64,000 nt of DNA, from the NCBI GenBank assembly GCA_947599875.1, contig CANQFV010000008.1:1-64000 (forward strand), written 5' to 3'. Position numbers and translations under genes: made by a program. Within the stretch, counting starts at the first letter, position 1; each line of letters starts with the position of its first letter. The notes under the pieces are model-generated. The model was not told the origin of the DNA. It searched no databases and saw only the letters and a list, made by a program, of their open reading frames with translations. This DNA is from an uncultured Oscillospiraceae bacterium (GTDB lineage: Bacteria > Bacillota > Clostridia > Oscillospirales > Oscillospiraceae). This document shows positions 34,660 to 43,233 of this stretch, in pieces.

Positions 34660-34766
34660 TTGCGGCCTTATTCCGGCGGGGACGCGTGTGGAAAGGCCCT
34701 CTCGAATTGCGCGCAATTCGAGAGGGCCTTTCCTTTTGCGAGGCAAAGCCCCGCAAAAAATATTTG
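34660..34766. repeat. Mosaic hairpin repeat, copy D (inverted, shortened)
   Basis: A long perfect stem GGAAAGGCCCTCTCGAATTGC/GCAATTCGAGAGGGCCTTTCC (34690-34733) is joined directly to the T-rich stem TTTTGCGAGGC/GCCCCGCAAAAAA. The linker and second stem seen in other copies are absent. It could serve as a terminator for the rubredoxin operon. Confidence 0.75.
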
Positions 34767-34825
34767 GATTGGGGGGATGGGGCGGGGCGGCTTTCGTCTT
34801 TTGAGGGCTTTCACCCGGCGTTACA

Positions 34826-34886
34826 GAGGGACGGTTCTTTTGTCACACCTGCGCTGACGCTGCGGTGTACAAAAAAACCGTCCCTC
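34826..34886. repeat. REP-like hairpin GAGGGACGGTTCTTTTG/CAAAAAAACCGTCCCTC
   Basis: An imperfect palindrome; its arms share ACGGTTCTTT and AACCGTCCC with the hairpins at 28963 and 34939. The interval 34656-35426 holds only repeats and the feoAB promoter. Confidence 0.65.
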
Positions 34887-34938
34887 AAGTCCCGCCTTTT
34901 ACGAAGGAGCTTCCCGCCTCTTGAGGAGGTGGGACAAA

Positions 34939-34998
34939 GGGGACGGTTCTTTCGTCACATCGGAGCCGTGCGGAGATGGGACTAAAGAACCGTCCCCG
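34939..34998. repeat. REP-like hairpin GGGGACGGTTCTTTCG/CTAAAGAACCGTCCCC
   Basis: The third member of the REP-like palindrome set; its right arm runs into the inverted 205-bp repeat. Confidence 0.65.
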
Positions 34999-35181
34999 TG
35001 TCACACCGGCTTCCCGGGGACGCTTGACGCTGCCCTTTCCCCGTCTATTAACCGCCCTCAATCAACGACACGGGCCGCCGTGGGCGGCGGCCCCTACGGC
35101 AAATTATAAAGTTTTCTATCTTAACGCAACCGCTCTATCACCCAACCCGCCCGGGCCGATGAGGTCATCGGCCCCTACAGG
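34979..35181 (-). repeat. About 205-bp repeat, right arm of the inverted pair
   Basis: The reverse complement closely matches 28779-28983 with scattered substitutions. The arms enclose 6 kb with sigK, the ECF sigma, serpin, FprA fusion and rubredoxin genes. Confidence 0.8.
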
Positions 35182-35224
35182 GGGACTCTTACAGACACCG
35201 GACAACCCCCGCCCCGCATCCCCC

Positions 35225-35325
35225 ATCCCAATATTTTTTCCAAGGACATGTCCCCGCACGTTCCCCCCTTGGCAGAAAAAGGACATAGGGTTCTCGACTG
35301 AGAACCCTATGTCCTTTTTCGCCAG
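35225..35325. repeat. Mosaic hairpin repeat, copy F, with terminator
   Basis: A T-rich half stem TTTTTTCCAAGGACATGTCC, linker CCGCACGTTCCCCCCTTGGC, then a perfect 20-bp hairpin AAAAAGGACATAGGG.../...CCCTATGTCCTTTTT with a GACT loop (35276-35319). The hairpin works as a terminator just upstream of the feoAB promoter. Confidence 0.75.
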
Positions 35326-35333
35326 CCAGACAC

Positions 35334-35361
35334 TTGACTTTTCCCTCAGGAGGAATATACT
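35334..35361 (+). promoter_or_regulatory. Promoter for feoAB
   Basis: TTGACT (35334-35339), a 16-bp spacer and TATACT (35356-35361), 65 bp before the ATG. No clear Fur or DtxR-type palindrome could be recognised. Confidence 0.65.
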
Positions 35362-35426
35362 TATCTGAGACTAACGACGGCCGGCGCCTGCCGCGCACGG
35401 CTTAACACAGGTAAGAGGGCATACTG

Positions 35427-37772
35427 ATGACGATCAAGGATTTAAAGATAGGGGAGAGCGGGCGCGTCCTGGCCGTGGGAGGTGAGGGCGCGCTGAGACA
35501 GCACTTTCTGGATATGGGTGTCATCCCGGGGGCGGATGTCACGGTAGTGAAATACGCCCCGATGGGTGACCCGGTGGAGGTGCGCATCCAGGGCTATGAG
35601 CTGACGCTGCGTCTGGACGACGCCGGAAAGATCGATGTGGAGAAGATCGACACCGTGACGTCCCCCCAGGCCCGCCCGGAAAAGCGGCGGCCCACGGTTC
35701 ACCCGTATTTCGGGGAGCCGGGCGTCCACCACGAGAAGGCCGGGGAGAACCCCCTGCCGGACGGGCATGTTCTCACCTTCGCCCTCGTGGGCAATCAGAA
35801 CTGCGGAAAGACCACCCTGTTCAATCGGCTGACCGGCGCCAACCAGCATGTGGGGAACTTCCCCGGTGTGACGGTGGACAGGAAGGACGGGGCGATCCTG
35901 GGCTACCCGCAGACCTCCATCACCGACCTGCCCGGGATCTACTCCATGTCGCCCTACTCCAGCGAGGAGATCGTCAGCCGCCGGTTTGTGCTGGACGAGA
36001 AGCCGGACGCCATTATCAACATCGTGGACGCCACGAATATCGAGCGGAACCTGTATCTCACCATGCAGCTGCTGGAGATGGACAGGCCGATGGTGGTGGC
36101 GCTGAACATGATGGATGAGCTGACGGGAAACGGCGGCTCCATCGACGTGAACGCGATGGAGGCGCGCCTGGGCGTGCCGGTGGTGCCCATCTCCGCGGCG
36201 AAGAACCAGGGCCTGGAGGAGCTGATCACCCACGCCATCCATGTGGCCAAGTACCAGGAAAAGCCGGTGAAGGTGGATTTCTGCGCCAAGGACGCCGCCG
36301 GTGGCGCCGTACACAGGTGCCTTCACGCGGTGGTGCATCTCATCGAGGATCACGCGGAGAAGTCCGGGATCCCCGCCAGATTCGGGTCGGCCAAGGCCAT
36401 CGAGGGGGATGAGCTTGTCATCCGCAGGCTGGAGCTGGACGAGAACGAGCGGGAGCTTTTGGAGCATATCACCGTGCAGATGGAGGCGGAGCGGGGCCTT
36501 GACCGCAGCGCGGCCATCGCCGATATGCGCTTTAGCTTCATCGGGGACGTGTGCCGGGAGTGCGTGAAAAAGCCCCGGGAGTCCAAAGAACACGCCAGGA
36601 GCGAGAAGCTGGACAGGATCTTAACAGGCAAGTATACGGCCATCCCCGTGTTTGTGGCCATTATGGCGCTGGTTTTTTACCTCACCTTCAACGTCATCGG
36701 CGCGTGGCTCCAGGATCTGCTGGATCTGGGCATCTCCGCGCTGACCCAGGTGGTGGACAGGGCCATGACCTCTGCCGGGGTGAACCCCACCCTCCGGGAT
36801 CTGGTGGTGGGCGGCATCTTCGAGGGCGTGGGCTCGGTGCTGAGCTTCATGCCCGTGGTGGTGACCATGTTCTTCTTCCTGTCCCTGCTGGAGGACTCCG
36901 GCTACATCGCCAGAGTGGCCTTCTTTATGGATAAGCTCCTGAGAAAGATCGGTCTCTCCGGGCGGAGCATCGTGCCCATGCTCATCGGCTTTGGCTGTAC
37001 GGTGCCGGCGGTGATGGCCACCAGGACTCTGCCCAGCGAGCGGGACAGAAAAATGACCATCCTGCTGACGCCCTTTATGAGCTGTACGGCCAAGCTGCCC
37101 ATCTACGCCTTTTTTGTCCAGGCCTTTTTCCCGGGGAAGGGCGGGCTTGTGATGACGGCCCTGTATGTCCTGGGCGTGGCCGTGGGGATCCTTGTAGCAT
37201 TCCTCTACAAGAAGACCCTGTTTCGCGGGGAGGCGGTGCCCTTCGTCATGGAGCTGCCCAACTACCGGATGCCCAGCGCCAGGAGTACCTTCCAGCTGAT
37301 GTGGGAGAAGGCCCGGGACTTTTTGCAGAAGGCCTTTTCCGTCATCCTCATCGCCACGGTGGCGGTGTGGTTTTTGCAGAGCTTTGACATCCACTTCAAC
37401 GCGGTGCAGGACTCCGGCCAGAGCATAATGGCCCTGATCGCCGGGGCCATTGAGCCGCTGTTCAGACCCCTGGGTCTGGGGGATTGGCGGATCTGCACCT
37501 CCCTCATCAGCGGCTTTATGGCCAAGGAGAGCGTCGTCTCCACCCTGGAGGTTCTTTTCGCCACGGAGGGCGGCGTCGGCGCGGCCCTGGACGTGGTGTC
37601 CGCCGCGGCGCTGTTGGTGTTCAGCCTCCTTTATACCCCCTGCGTGGCGGCCATCGCCTCCGTCAAGCGGGAGCTGGGCGGCCGCTGGGCCGCCGGGGTG
37701 GTGATCTGGCAGTGCGTCATCGCCTGGCTGGCCGCGCTCCTTATCCGGGGCGTGCTTATCCTCGTTCTGTGA
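35427..37772 (+). CDS. feoB: FeoA-FeoB fusion, ferrous iron transporter
   Basis: A 781-residue fusion. Residues 1-75 are an SH3-like FeoA domain (LRQHFLDMGVIPGADVTVVKYAPMG). The G domain follows, with G1 GNQNCGKTT near 114, G3 DLPGIYSM and G4 NMMDE. A helical region and about ten transmembrane segments make up the permease, with two Gate motifs around VPMLIGFGCTVPAVMATRT and TPFMSCTAKLPIY, each with the conserved Cys. It imports Fe(II) under anaerobic conditions. A FeoB-associated Cys-rich membrane peptide gene follows. Confidence 0.95.
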   Translation: MTIKDLKIGESGRVLAVGGEGALRQHFLDMGVIPGADVTVVKYAPMGDPVEVRIQGYELTLRLDDAGKIDVEKIDTVTSPQARPEKRRPTVHPYFGEPGVHHEKAGENPLPDGHVLTFALVGNQNCGKTTLFNRLTGANQHVGNFPGVTVDRKDGAILGYPQTSITDLPGIYSMSPYSSEEIVSRRFVLDEKPDAIINIVDATNIERNLYLTMQLLEMDRPMVVALNMMDELTGNGGSIDVNAMEARLGVPVVPISAAKNQGLEELITHAIHVAKYQEKPVKVDFCAKDAAGGAVHRCLHAVVHLIEDHAEKSGIPARFGSAKAIEGDELVIRRLELDENERELLEHITVQMEAERGLDRSAAIADMRFSFIGDVCRECVKKPRESKEHARSEKLDRILTGKYTAIPVFVAIMALVFYLTFNVIGAWLQDLLDLGISALTQVVDRAMTSAGVNPTLRDLVVGGIFEGVGSVLSFMPVVVTMFFFLSLLEDSGYIARVAFFMDKLLRKIGLSGRSIVPMLIGFGCTVPAVMATRTLPSERDRKMTILLTPFMSCTAKLPIYAFFVQAFFPGKGGLVMTALYVLGVAVGILVAFLYKKTLFRGEAVPFVMELPNYRMPSARSTFQLMWEKARDFLQKAFSVILIATVAVWFLQSFDIHFNAVQDSGQSIMALIAGAIEPLFRPLGLGDWRICTSLISGFMAKESVVSTLEVLFATEGGVGAALDVVSAAALLVFSLLYTPCVAAIASVKRELGGRWAAGVVIWQCVIAWLAALLIRGVLILVL

Positions 37773-37866
37773 TGGCCCGCAGGGCATTTCCCCTTTTCCG
37801 GGAATGATCCGGCGGAAACGGGATAGGATGAAGGATGACGGATCGGACTGTCCGGGAGGTGAGATC

Positions 37867-38019
37867 GTGAAACCGGTAGATATTCTCGTGATCGGACTGG
37901 TGGCGGGGCTTCTTGTCCTGGCGTTTTGGCTCAACCGCCGGAGAAAGACGAAAAGCTCCTGCTGCGGCGACTGCGCCAAGTGCCGCAAGGGGCGTGGAGA
38001 CGGCCAAAAGGGCTGCTGA
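37867..38019 (+). CDS. FeoB-associated Cys-rich membrane peptide
   Basis: A 50-residue protein with one hydrophobic helix (VDILVIGLVAGLLVLAFWL), a basic stretch (NRRRKTK) and a Cys motif CCGDCAKC, with one more Cys at the end. This matches the FeoB_associated family in size and layout. The GTG start follows GGGAGGTGAGATC. A role in handing Fe(II) to or from FeoB is assumed from its constant genetic linkage, not shown. Confidence 0.88.
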   Translation: MKPVDILVIGLVAGLLVLAFWLNRRRKTKSSCCGDCAKCRKGRGDGQKGC

Positions 38020-38043
38020 AGCGAAAAAACTTGATACAAAGAG

Positions 38044-38090
38044 ATCCCCGCCGGAATTACACATTCCGGCGGGGATTTTGTAGTTTTTAA
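38044..38090. terminator. Bidirectional terminator between feo and pullulanase genes
   Basis: Perfect 14-bp arms ATCCCCGCCGGAAT/ATTCCGGCGGGGAT with a TACAC loop. On the plus strand it continues TTTGTAGTTTTT. The convergent pullulanase gene ends 35 bp further on. Confidence 0.85.
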
Positions 38091-38124
38091 AAATTCACGA
38101 TCAATACTTTCCCAGTGTCAAGGC

Positions 38125-40905
38125 TTATTTCTTCTTCTTCTTGATGATGAACCCGGCGGCACCGCCCAGGACGAGGGCGCCTGCCGCAACGCCAACAGCG
38201 ATCCAGATGCCGGGGCCGCCGTCCTTCCCGGCAGGCTCAGGCGTGCTGGGGGTGGGATCCCCGGTTTCGCCGGGATCGGCGGGGGACTGGGCGGGGGCGT
38301 CTCCGTTGTGGACCAGGACGAGGGCGGAGATGGGGGCCACGGCGGTCGTGCCGCTGACGGAGCCTAAAGGCTCGGTGCCGGCCTTCTCGTCGTTGACGTA
38401 CACATCCCAGTTCCCATCGGGCAGGGTCACGCTCACTTCCTCGGCGTTGGGGTTGAAGATGATGTAAAGCCCCTCGCTGGTCTCGCCGTTGACGCCGCCG
38501 TTGATGGAGAAGGCCAGGACGTTCTCCGGAAGGCCCTCCGCGGCGGTGATGTTTGCCTTCACGTCCTCGGCGTTTGTCATGCGCAGGGCGCCGTGGGCCT
38601 TACGGAAGGCGATGAGTCCCTTGTAATAGGAGAACACGTTGGCGTACTCCTCCTGGGACAGGGTGGACCACTTCAGGGAGTTCATGGCGTCGGTGGTGTT
38701 GTAGCTGTTCTCATTGAAGGTGCCGTCCTCGTTGGGCTTGGAGCGGAGCATCTCCTCTCCGGCCTGCATGAAGGGGATGCCCTGGCTTGTCATGTAGAAG
38801 GCCGCGGCCAGGTTGTTCATGCGGATGAGATCCTCCCTGGAGGCGTCGGGCCTGGACAGGGTGAGCCGGTCGATGAGGGTGTTGTTGTCGTGGCAGGAGG
38901 CGTAGTTCACCGTCTGGCTGGGGGTGGTACTCCAGGTGGGAAGGCCCATGAAGTCGTTGATCATCACCTTCTCCTTGCCGGTGGCGCCGGAGACGTAGCC
39001 CGTGCCCTTGTCAAACACACTGCCCTTCAGGTCGTCCCGGATGTTGTCGGAGAAGAAAGCGAAGCCCGGGGTCTTGGAGGAGTTGGTCTGGGTGGCGGTG
39101 GTCACGTCGTTCTTGGTGATGTCGGTGGACATGGTCCAGCCCTCGCCGTAGAAGATCACGTCGGGGCGCGTCTCGTGGACGCGGCTCACCAGCTCGTTGA
39201 TGGTGTCCGTGTCCAGAAGACCCACCAGGTCGAACCGGAAGCCGTCGATGTGGTACTCCTCGGCCCAGTAGAGGATGGAGTCCACGATGTACTTATGTAC
39301 CATGCTCCGCTCGGAGGCGGTGTCGTTGCCGCAGCCGGAGCCGTTGGAGTAGGAGCCGTTGTCGTTGATGCGGGAGAAGTAGCCGGGGACGAGCATGTTG
39401 ACGCTGAAGGTGCCGGCGTTCTGTACATGATTGTATACCACGTCCATGACCACGGACAGGCCGTTGTCGTGCATGGCCTTCACCATCTGCTTCATCTCCG
39501 AGACGCGCACCGCGCCGTTATAGGGGTCGGTGGAGTAGGAGCCCTCGGGGACGTTGTAGTTCACCGGGTCGTAGCCCCAGTTAAACTGCGGCTGGTCGAG
39601 CTTTGTCTCGTCAACGGAGCCGTAGTCGTAGGAGGGGAGCAGGTGGACGTGGGTGGCGCCCAGCTCCTTGATGTGGTCGATACCGGTGGCGATACCGTCG
39701 GGGGTCTTTGTCCCCGTCTCGGTGAGGCCCAGGAATTTCCCCTTGTTGACGATGCCGGAGCTTTCGTCCATAGACAGATCCCGGACGTGAAGCTCATAGA
39801 TGACGGTGTCGGTGTAGTTCAGGGAGGCGTTGGGGTTGCCGTCGGTGTCCCAGCCCTCGGGGTCGGTGGAGTCCAGATCCAGCACCATAGCCCGCTTGCC
39901 GTTGACGCCGGTGGTCCTGGCATAGGGATCCACAGTCTCGTTGACAGTGCCGTCGGCCAGCGTGGCGGTATAGGTGTAGTAGGTGCCGTTCAGGTCGCCC
40001 TCCTTCTCGGCCACCCAGGTGCCGTTCACGTCGGCGGTCATGGTGACGGACTCGATGAGATCGTCCGTCCCCTCGGTGCCGCTCTCGTACAGGTTGACGC
40101 TGACGGACTGGGCCAGGGGCGCCCAGACCCGGAAGGAGGTCTTTTCCGCCGTCCAGGTATAGCCCAGGTCGTCGCCGGTGTAGGTGTACAGCTCCTCAAA
40201 GGCGGAGGAGGAGTACACGTTGGGGAGCTTGACGGCGTAGCTCTCGCCGTTGAAGGTCACGCTGTAGCTGGAGAAGAGGTCGATGGGTTCCGCGGGCATC
40301 AGCGTGAAGGTCAAGTCCGTGAGGGACTCCACCTGGGAGACGGCCACGGCCTTCCCGTTGGCGTCCAGAAGCTCAAAGGCCCCGGCGGGGTCCGTCTTCA
40401 GGGGGGCGGTCAGCGTCACCACAATGGCGCCGGTGATCTCGTTGTAGCTGACGGAGGAGGCGCGGTGTACCACCACGGCGTCCTCGCCGTACTCGTACTT
40501 GTCGTTGGGCACGCCGGCCTCCACATACAGGTGGATGGTGCCGGACTGAACCTCCGGGAAGTTCAAAAACTGGTCGCTCCCCACGTCCTTGCCTGTCCAG
40601 GAGTCCCCGCCCAGGCGGACGATGTAGCCGATGGAGGTGATCCCGGGGGCCACGGGGATGGTGGCCACCACGCCGTTTTCCTCGGGTTCAAAGGCGTAGG
40701 CGCCCCCGTCGCCGGAGGAGGGCCAGCTCCACACGTCCCATCCTTCATAGTTGTCGTCGGGGCGGTGGTAGTGGATCTTGACGGTGACGCCGCCCTCCGC
40801 CGCCCTGGCTGGGGCGGCCAGCCCCGTTGCCGCGGACGCCAGCAGCAGGACAAAGGCCAGCAGCAGGGCGCCAAACCGGGCAAAATTCGTATTACGCTTT
40901 CCCAT
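38125..40905 (-). CDS. Secreted, membrane-anchored type I pullulanase (GH13_14)
   Basis: A 926-residue alpha-1,6-debranching enzyme. A signal peptide (1-34, ending ARA-AEGG) is followed by a CBM41/PUD starch-binding module (VTVKIHYHRPDDNYEGWDVW), a beta region, CBM48 and the GH13 barrel with VVMDVVYNHV, nucleophile Asp559 (GFRFDLVG), acid/base Glu588 (FYGEGW) and CHDNNTLID. It ends with a Pro/Thr linker, a hydrophobic helix and five lysines (FIIKKKKK), with no LPxTG sortase motif. The ATG at 40905 is preferred for spacing from GGAG. Confidence 0.93.
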   Translation of the reverse strand: MGKRNTNFARFGALLLAFVLLLASAATGLAAPARAAEGGVTVKIHYHRPDDNYEGWDVWSWPSSGDGGAYAFEPEENGVVATIPVAPGITSIGYIVRLGGDSWTGKDVGSDQFLNFPEVQSGTIHLYVEAGVPNDKYEYGEDAVVVHRASSVSYNEITGAIVVTLTAPLKTDPAGAFELLDANGKAVAVSQVESLTDLTFTLMPAEPIDLFSSYSVTFNGESYAVKLPNVYSSSAFEELYTYTGDDLGYTWTAEKTSFRVWAPLAQSVSVNLYESGTEGTDDLIESVTMTADVNGTWVAEKEGDLNGTYYTYTATLADGTVNETVDPYARTTGVNGKRAMVLDLDSTDPEGWDTDGNPNASLNYTDTVIYELHVRDLSMDESSGIVNKGKFLGLTETGTKTPDGIATGIDHIKELGATHVHLLPSYDYGSVDETKLDQPQFNWGYDPVNYNVPEGSYSTDPYNGAVRVSEMKQMVKAMHDNGLSVVMDVVYNHVQNAGTFSVNMLVPGYFSRINDNGSYSNGSGCGNDTASERSMVHKYIVDSILYWAEEYHIDGFRFDLVGLLDTDTINELVSRVHETRPDVIFYGEGWTMSTDITKNDVTTATQTNSSKTPGFAFFSDNIRDDLKGSVFDKGTGYVSGATGKEKVMINDFMGLPTWSTTPSQTVNYASCHDNNTLIDRLTLSRPDASREDLIRMNNLAAAFYMTSQGIPFMQAGEEMLRSKPNEDGTFNENSYNTTDAMNSLKWSTLSQEEYANVFSYYKGLIAFRKAHGALRMTNAEDVKANITAAEGLPENVLAFSINGGVNGETSEGLYIIFNPNAEEVSVTLPDGNWDVYVNDEKAGTEPLGSVSGTTAVAPISALVLVHNGDAPAQSPADPGETGDPTPSTPEPAGKDGGPGIWIAVGVAAGALVLGGAAGFIIKKKKK

Positions 40906-40957
40906 TTTCATTCTCCTTTTCTTTTTTTGCACGGATCGCCAAGACCCGTACAATATA

Positions 40958-40986
40958 AATATACCGTGATATCCTGAAACTGTCAA
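40958..40986 (-). promoter_or_regulatory. Promoter for the pullulanase gene
   Basis: On the minus strand, TTGACA (40981-40986), a 17-bp spacer and TATATT (40958-40963), about 52 bp before the start. The rest of 40906-41206 is AT-rich and holds no gene; no obvious catabolite operator is seen. Confidence 0.8.
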
Positions 40987-41206
40987 GGACTTTTTGTGCA
41001 TAAACGACAAATCAAAACGGAAAAAATGCCTCAAAATTCGTACAAATCGCAGTAATTCGGCAAATCGTTGCAGGGGTGAGGGAAAAACCGCCGGGGCCTT
41101 GAAAAAAGGGGTGAAATGTGATAGGTTTATAGGGAGGAAATGCCGCGCAGCCGTTTCAGACGCGGCCATGTGCGTTTTTTGACAAACTGCTGAAAGGGGA
41201 ATGACA

Positions 41207-41680
41207 ATGGAATTTCAAACCGATCCCTTCCGGATCTTTGACCGGGAGTGGGCGCTTGTGGCGGCGGGGGATATCGACCGTTACAACGCCATGACCGTCT
41301 CCTGGGGCGGCATGGGGACGCTGTGGGGACTGCCCGTGGTGACGGTGTATGTGAAACCCGTGCGGTACACCCACGAGTTTTTGGAGGCCAACGACCTGTT
41401 CACCGTCAGCTTCTATCCGGAGGCGTGCCGCCGCGCCCTGGGGATCTTCGGCTCCGTGTCCGGCCGGGACGGGGACAAGGCGGCGATGGCGGGCCTCACC
41501 CCGGTGGCTCTGGAGGGGGCCGTCACCTTCCGGGAGGCCCGGGCCACGCTTCTGTGCCGGAAGATCTACCGCCAGGAGCTGGATCTGGCCTCCGTCCCGG
41601 AGAGGGCCGCCCAGGCGTTTTATCAGACGGAGGCGCCGCACACCATGTACATCGGTCAGGTGCTGGACATCCTCTCCTGA
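41207..41680 (+). CDS. Flavin reductase family protein
   Basis: A 157-residue FMN-binding split-barrel protein. YNAMTVSWGGMGTLWGLPVVTVYVKPVRYTHEFL (described in part) contains the family's flavin-contact segments, followed by FTVSFYPEACRRAL. The downstream ATG is chosen because AAGGGG lies 7 nt before it. Such proteins reduce free flavins or store FMN; the partner is unknown. It begins a run of six plus-strand genes to 44864. Confidence 0.82.
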   Translation: MEFQTDPFRIFDREWALVAAGDIDRYNAMTVSWGGMGTLWGLPVVTVYVKPVRYTHEFLEANDLFTVSFYPEACRRALGIFGSVSGRDGDKAAMAGLTPVALEGAVTFREARATLLCRKIYRQELDLASVPERAAQAFYQTEAPHTMYIGQVLDILS

Positions 41681-41702
41681 GCGGGCAAAGAAGGTGGGTA
41701 AC

Positions 41703-42377
41703 ATGAGATTCCGGGAGCTTCGCAGTGCCCAGGACATCCTGGCGCTTGTGGAGGAGCTGGGCTTTCTGCCCTTTTTTGAGAACCCCATCCGGGGCTTCTC
41801 CGTGGAGGAGAACTGCCCCAGGGAGCTGTGGTTCTCCCCGGATACAGACGGGCCGTGGGAGTGGAAAGGCCCCATCGCCAGAAGCGGCCGGTGCGTCTAT
41901 GGCAAGTTTTTCGCCGGGAAGGCGGGGTTTGTGAGCCGGGAATGGCTGCCGGACTTTGCCAACTACCGGCGGGACGGCTACGACTTTGACGCCCGGTTTG
42001 ACGACGGCCTCGCCGCCCTCCGGGACAAAAACGTCTTTGACGCCATAGAGGGCCGGGGGCCGATTCTGTCCAAGGAGCTGAAGGAGCTTTGCGGCTACGG
42101 CCGGGACGGGCTGAAGGGCTTTGACACGGTGATCACCCGCCTGCAGATGCAGACGTATGTGACCGTGGCGGACTTCGTGTACAGCTTAGACCGGCACGGC
42201 CGGCCCTACGGCTGGGGCGTGGCCCAGTACGCCCTGCCGGAGACAGTCCTGGGCCGGGAGACCGTGACCGGGGGGTACGGTAGGGAGCCGGCGGAGTCCA
42301 AAGAGCGGATCCTGACCCATCTGCGAAGGATCCTCCCGGAGGCCGGCGACCGGGAGCTATGGAGGATCGTGGGATAA
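41703..42377 (+). CDS. AlkZ-related protein of unknown function
   Basis: A 224-residue soluble protein with FRELRSAQDILALVEELGFLPFF at the start, ELWFSPDTDGPWEWKGPI, an aromatic-rich SREWLPDFANYRRDGYDFDAR and a helical TRLQMQTYVTVADFVY. I associate this pattern with proteins labelled AlkZ-related in Clostridia, but without the QxQ motif of the AlkZ glycosylase the activity is uncertain. AAGGTGG precedes the ATG. It sits 22 bp after the flavin reductase gene. Confidence 0.6.
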   Translation: MRFRELRSAQDILALVEELGFLPFFENPIRGFSVEENCPRELWFSPDTDGPWEWKGPIARSGRCVYGKFFAGKAGFVSREWLPDFANYRRDGYDFDARFDDGLAALRDKNVFDAIEGRGPILSKELKELCGYGRDGLKGFDTVITRLQMQTYVTVADFVYSLDRHGRPYGWGVAQYALPETVLGRETVTGGYGREPAESKERILTHLRRILPEAGDRELWRIVG

Positions 42378-42411
42378 GCCGGCCGGGAGCTATGGCGGAT
42401 AAGGAGGACGT

Positions 42412-43221
42412 ATGATCAAAGAGACGGGCTGCGCGGGGAGGCTCTACGATGTGGAGACGGTCCCGCACCTGGTGGACTATACCGATACCCGGGGGCGGAG
42501 CATCGCCCTTCACGGGCAGCTGTGGATGCCCCGGGGGGAGGGGCGCTTTCCGGCGGTGATCCTGTGCCACGGCTTTAACGGGCACGGCACGGATTTCCCC
42601 GCCGAGTGTACCGCGTGGGCGGCCAGGGGGTATATCTGCTGCGCCTTTGACTTCTGCGGCGCCCAGTCCGGCGGGAAGAGCCGGGGCAGGACGGCGGAGA
42701 CGTATTCCCCCCTCACCATGAAGGAGGATCTCCGGGCCGTGGTGGAGAGCGTGGCCGCCCTGGAGCGGGTGGACGCAAGACAGCTCTTCCTCTTCGGCGG
42801 CAGCCAGGGGGGACTTGTGGCGTCCCTCACGGCGGCGGATGAGGACATGCGCGGCCGGATCGCCGGTCTTGCCATGTACTTCCCGGCCCTGAGCATCCCG
42901 GAGAACTGGCGCGGCGCGCCCCGGCGCCTCACGCCCCTGATGGGCTACTGGGTGGGGCCGGAGTACATCCGCGCCGTGGAGGAGTTGGATCCCTATGCGC
43001 TCATCCCCGGCTTTCCGGGGGATGTGTGCATCGTGTGCGGGGATCGGGACCCCCTGGTGACGGGGAAGACCGTTGAGCGGGCCGTCCGGGCCTACGGGGA
43101 GGACCGGGTAGATCTGACGGTGATCCCCGGCGCGGGCCACGGGTTTGGCGGTCCCCACCTGGAGCTGGCAGTCAATCAGGTGCTGGCGTTTCTGGACGCC
43201 CACACCGTGAGAAAAACATAA
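42412..43221 (+). CDS. Alpha/beta hydrolase
   Basis: A 269-residue serine hydrolase. The nucleophile elbow is GGSQGG, the oxyanion region LCHGFNGHG, the acid Asp in CGDRDPLV, and the catalytic His in GAGHGFGG. No signal peptide. It resembles cinnamoyl-esterase or acyl-peptidase-like hydrolases (BAAT/DLH class). The substrate is not predictable. It is followed 12 bp later by an aldo/keto reductase gene. Confidence 0.85.
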   Translation: MIKETGCAGRLYDVETVPHLVDYTDTRGRSIALHGQLWMPRGEGRFPAVILCHGFNGHGTDFPAECTAWAARGYICCAFDFCGAQSGGKSRGRTAETYSPLTMKEDLRAVVESVAALERVDARQLFLFGGSQGGLVASLTAADEDMRGRIAGLAMYFPALSIPENWRGAPRRLTPLMGYWVGPEYIRAVEELDPYALIPGFPGDVCIVCGDRDPLVTGKTVERAVRAYGEDRVDLTVIPGAGHGFGGPHLELAVNQVLAFLDAHTVRKT

Positions 43222-43233
43222 GGAGGAACTACT

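Noticed and set aside
39289-39300. CTTATGTACCA in the pullulanase gene as a copy of the word
   Set aside because: Three or more mismatches; explained by coding sequence.
38593-40977. Long open frame of 794 codons opposite the pullulanase gene
   Set aside because: Composition is Val/Gly/His-rich and repetitive, it lacks a ribosome site, and it lies antisense to a gene with clear catalytic motifs. It is a high-GC shadow frame.
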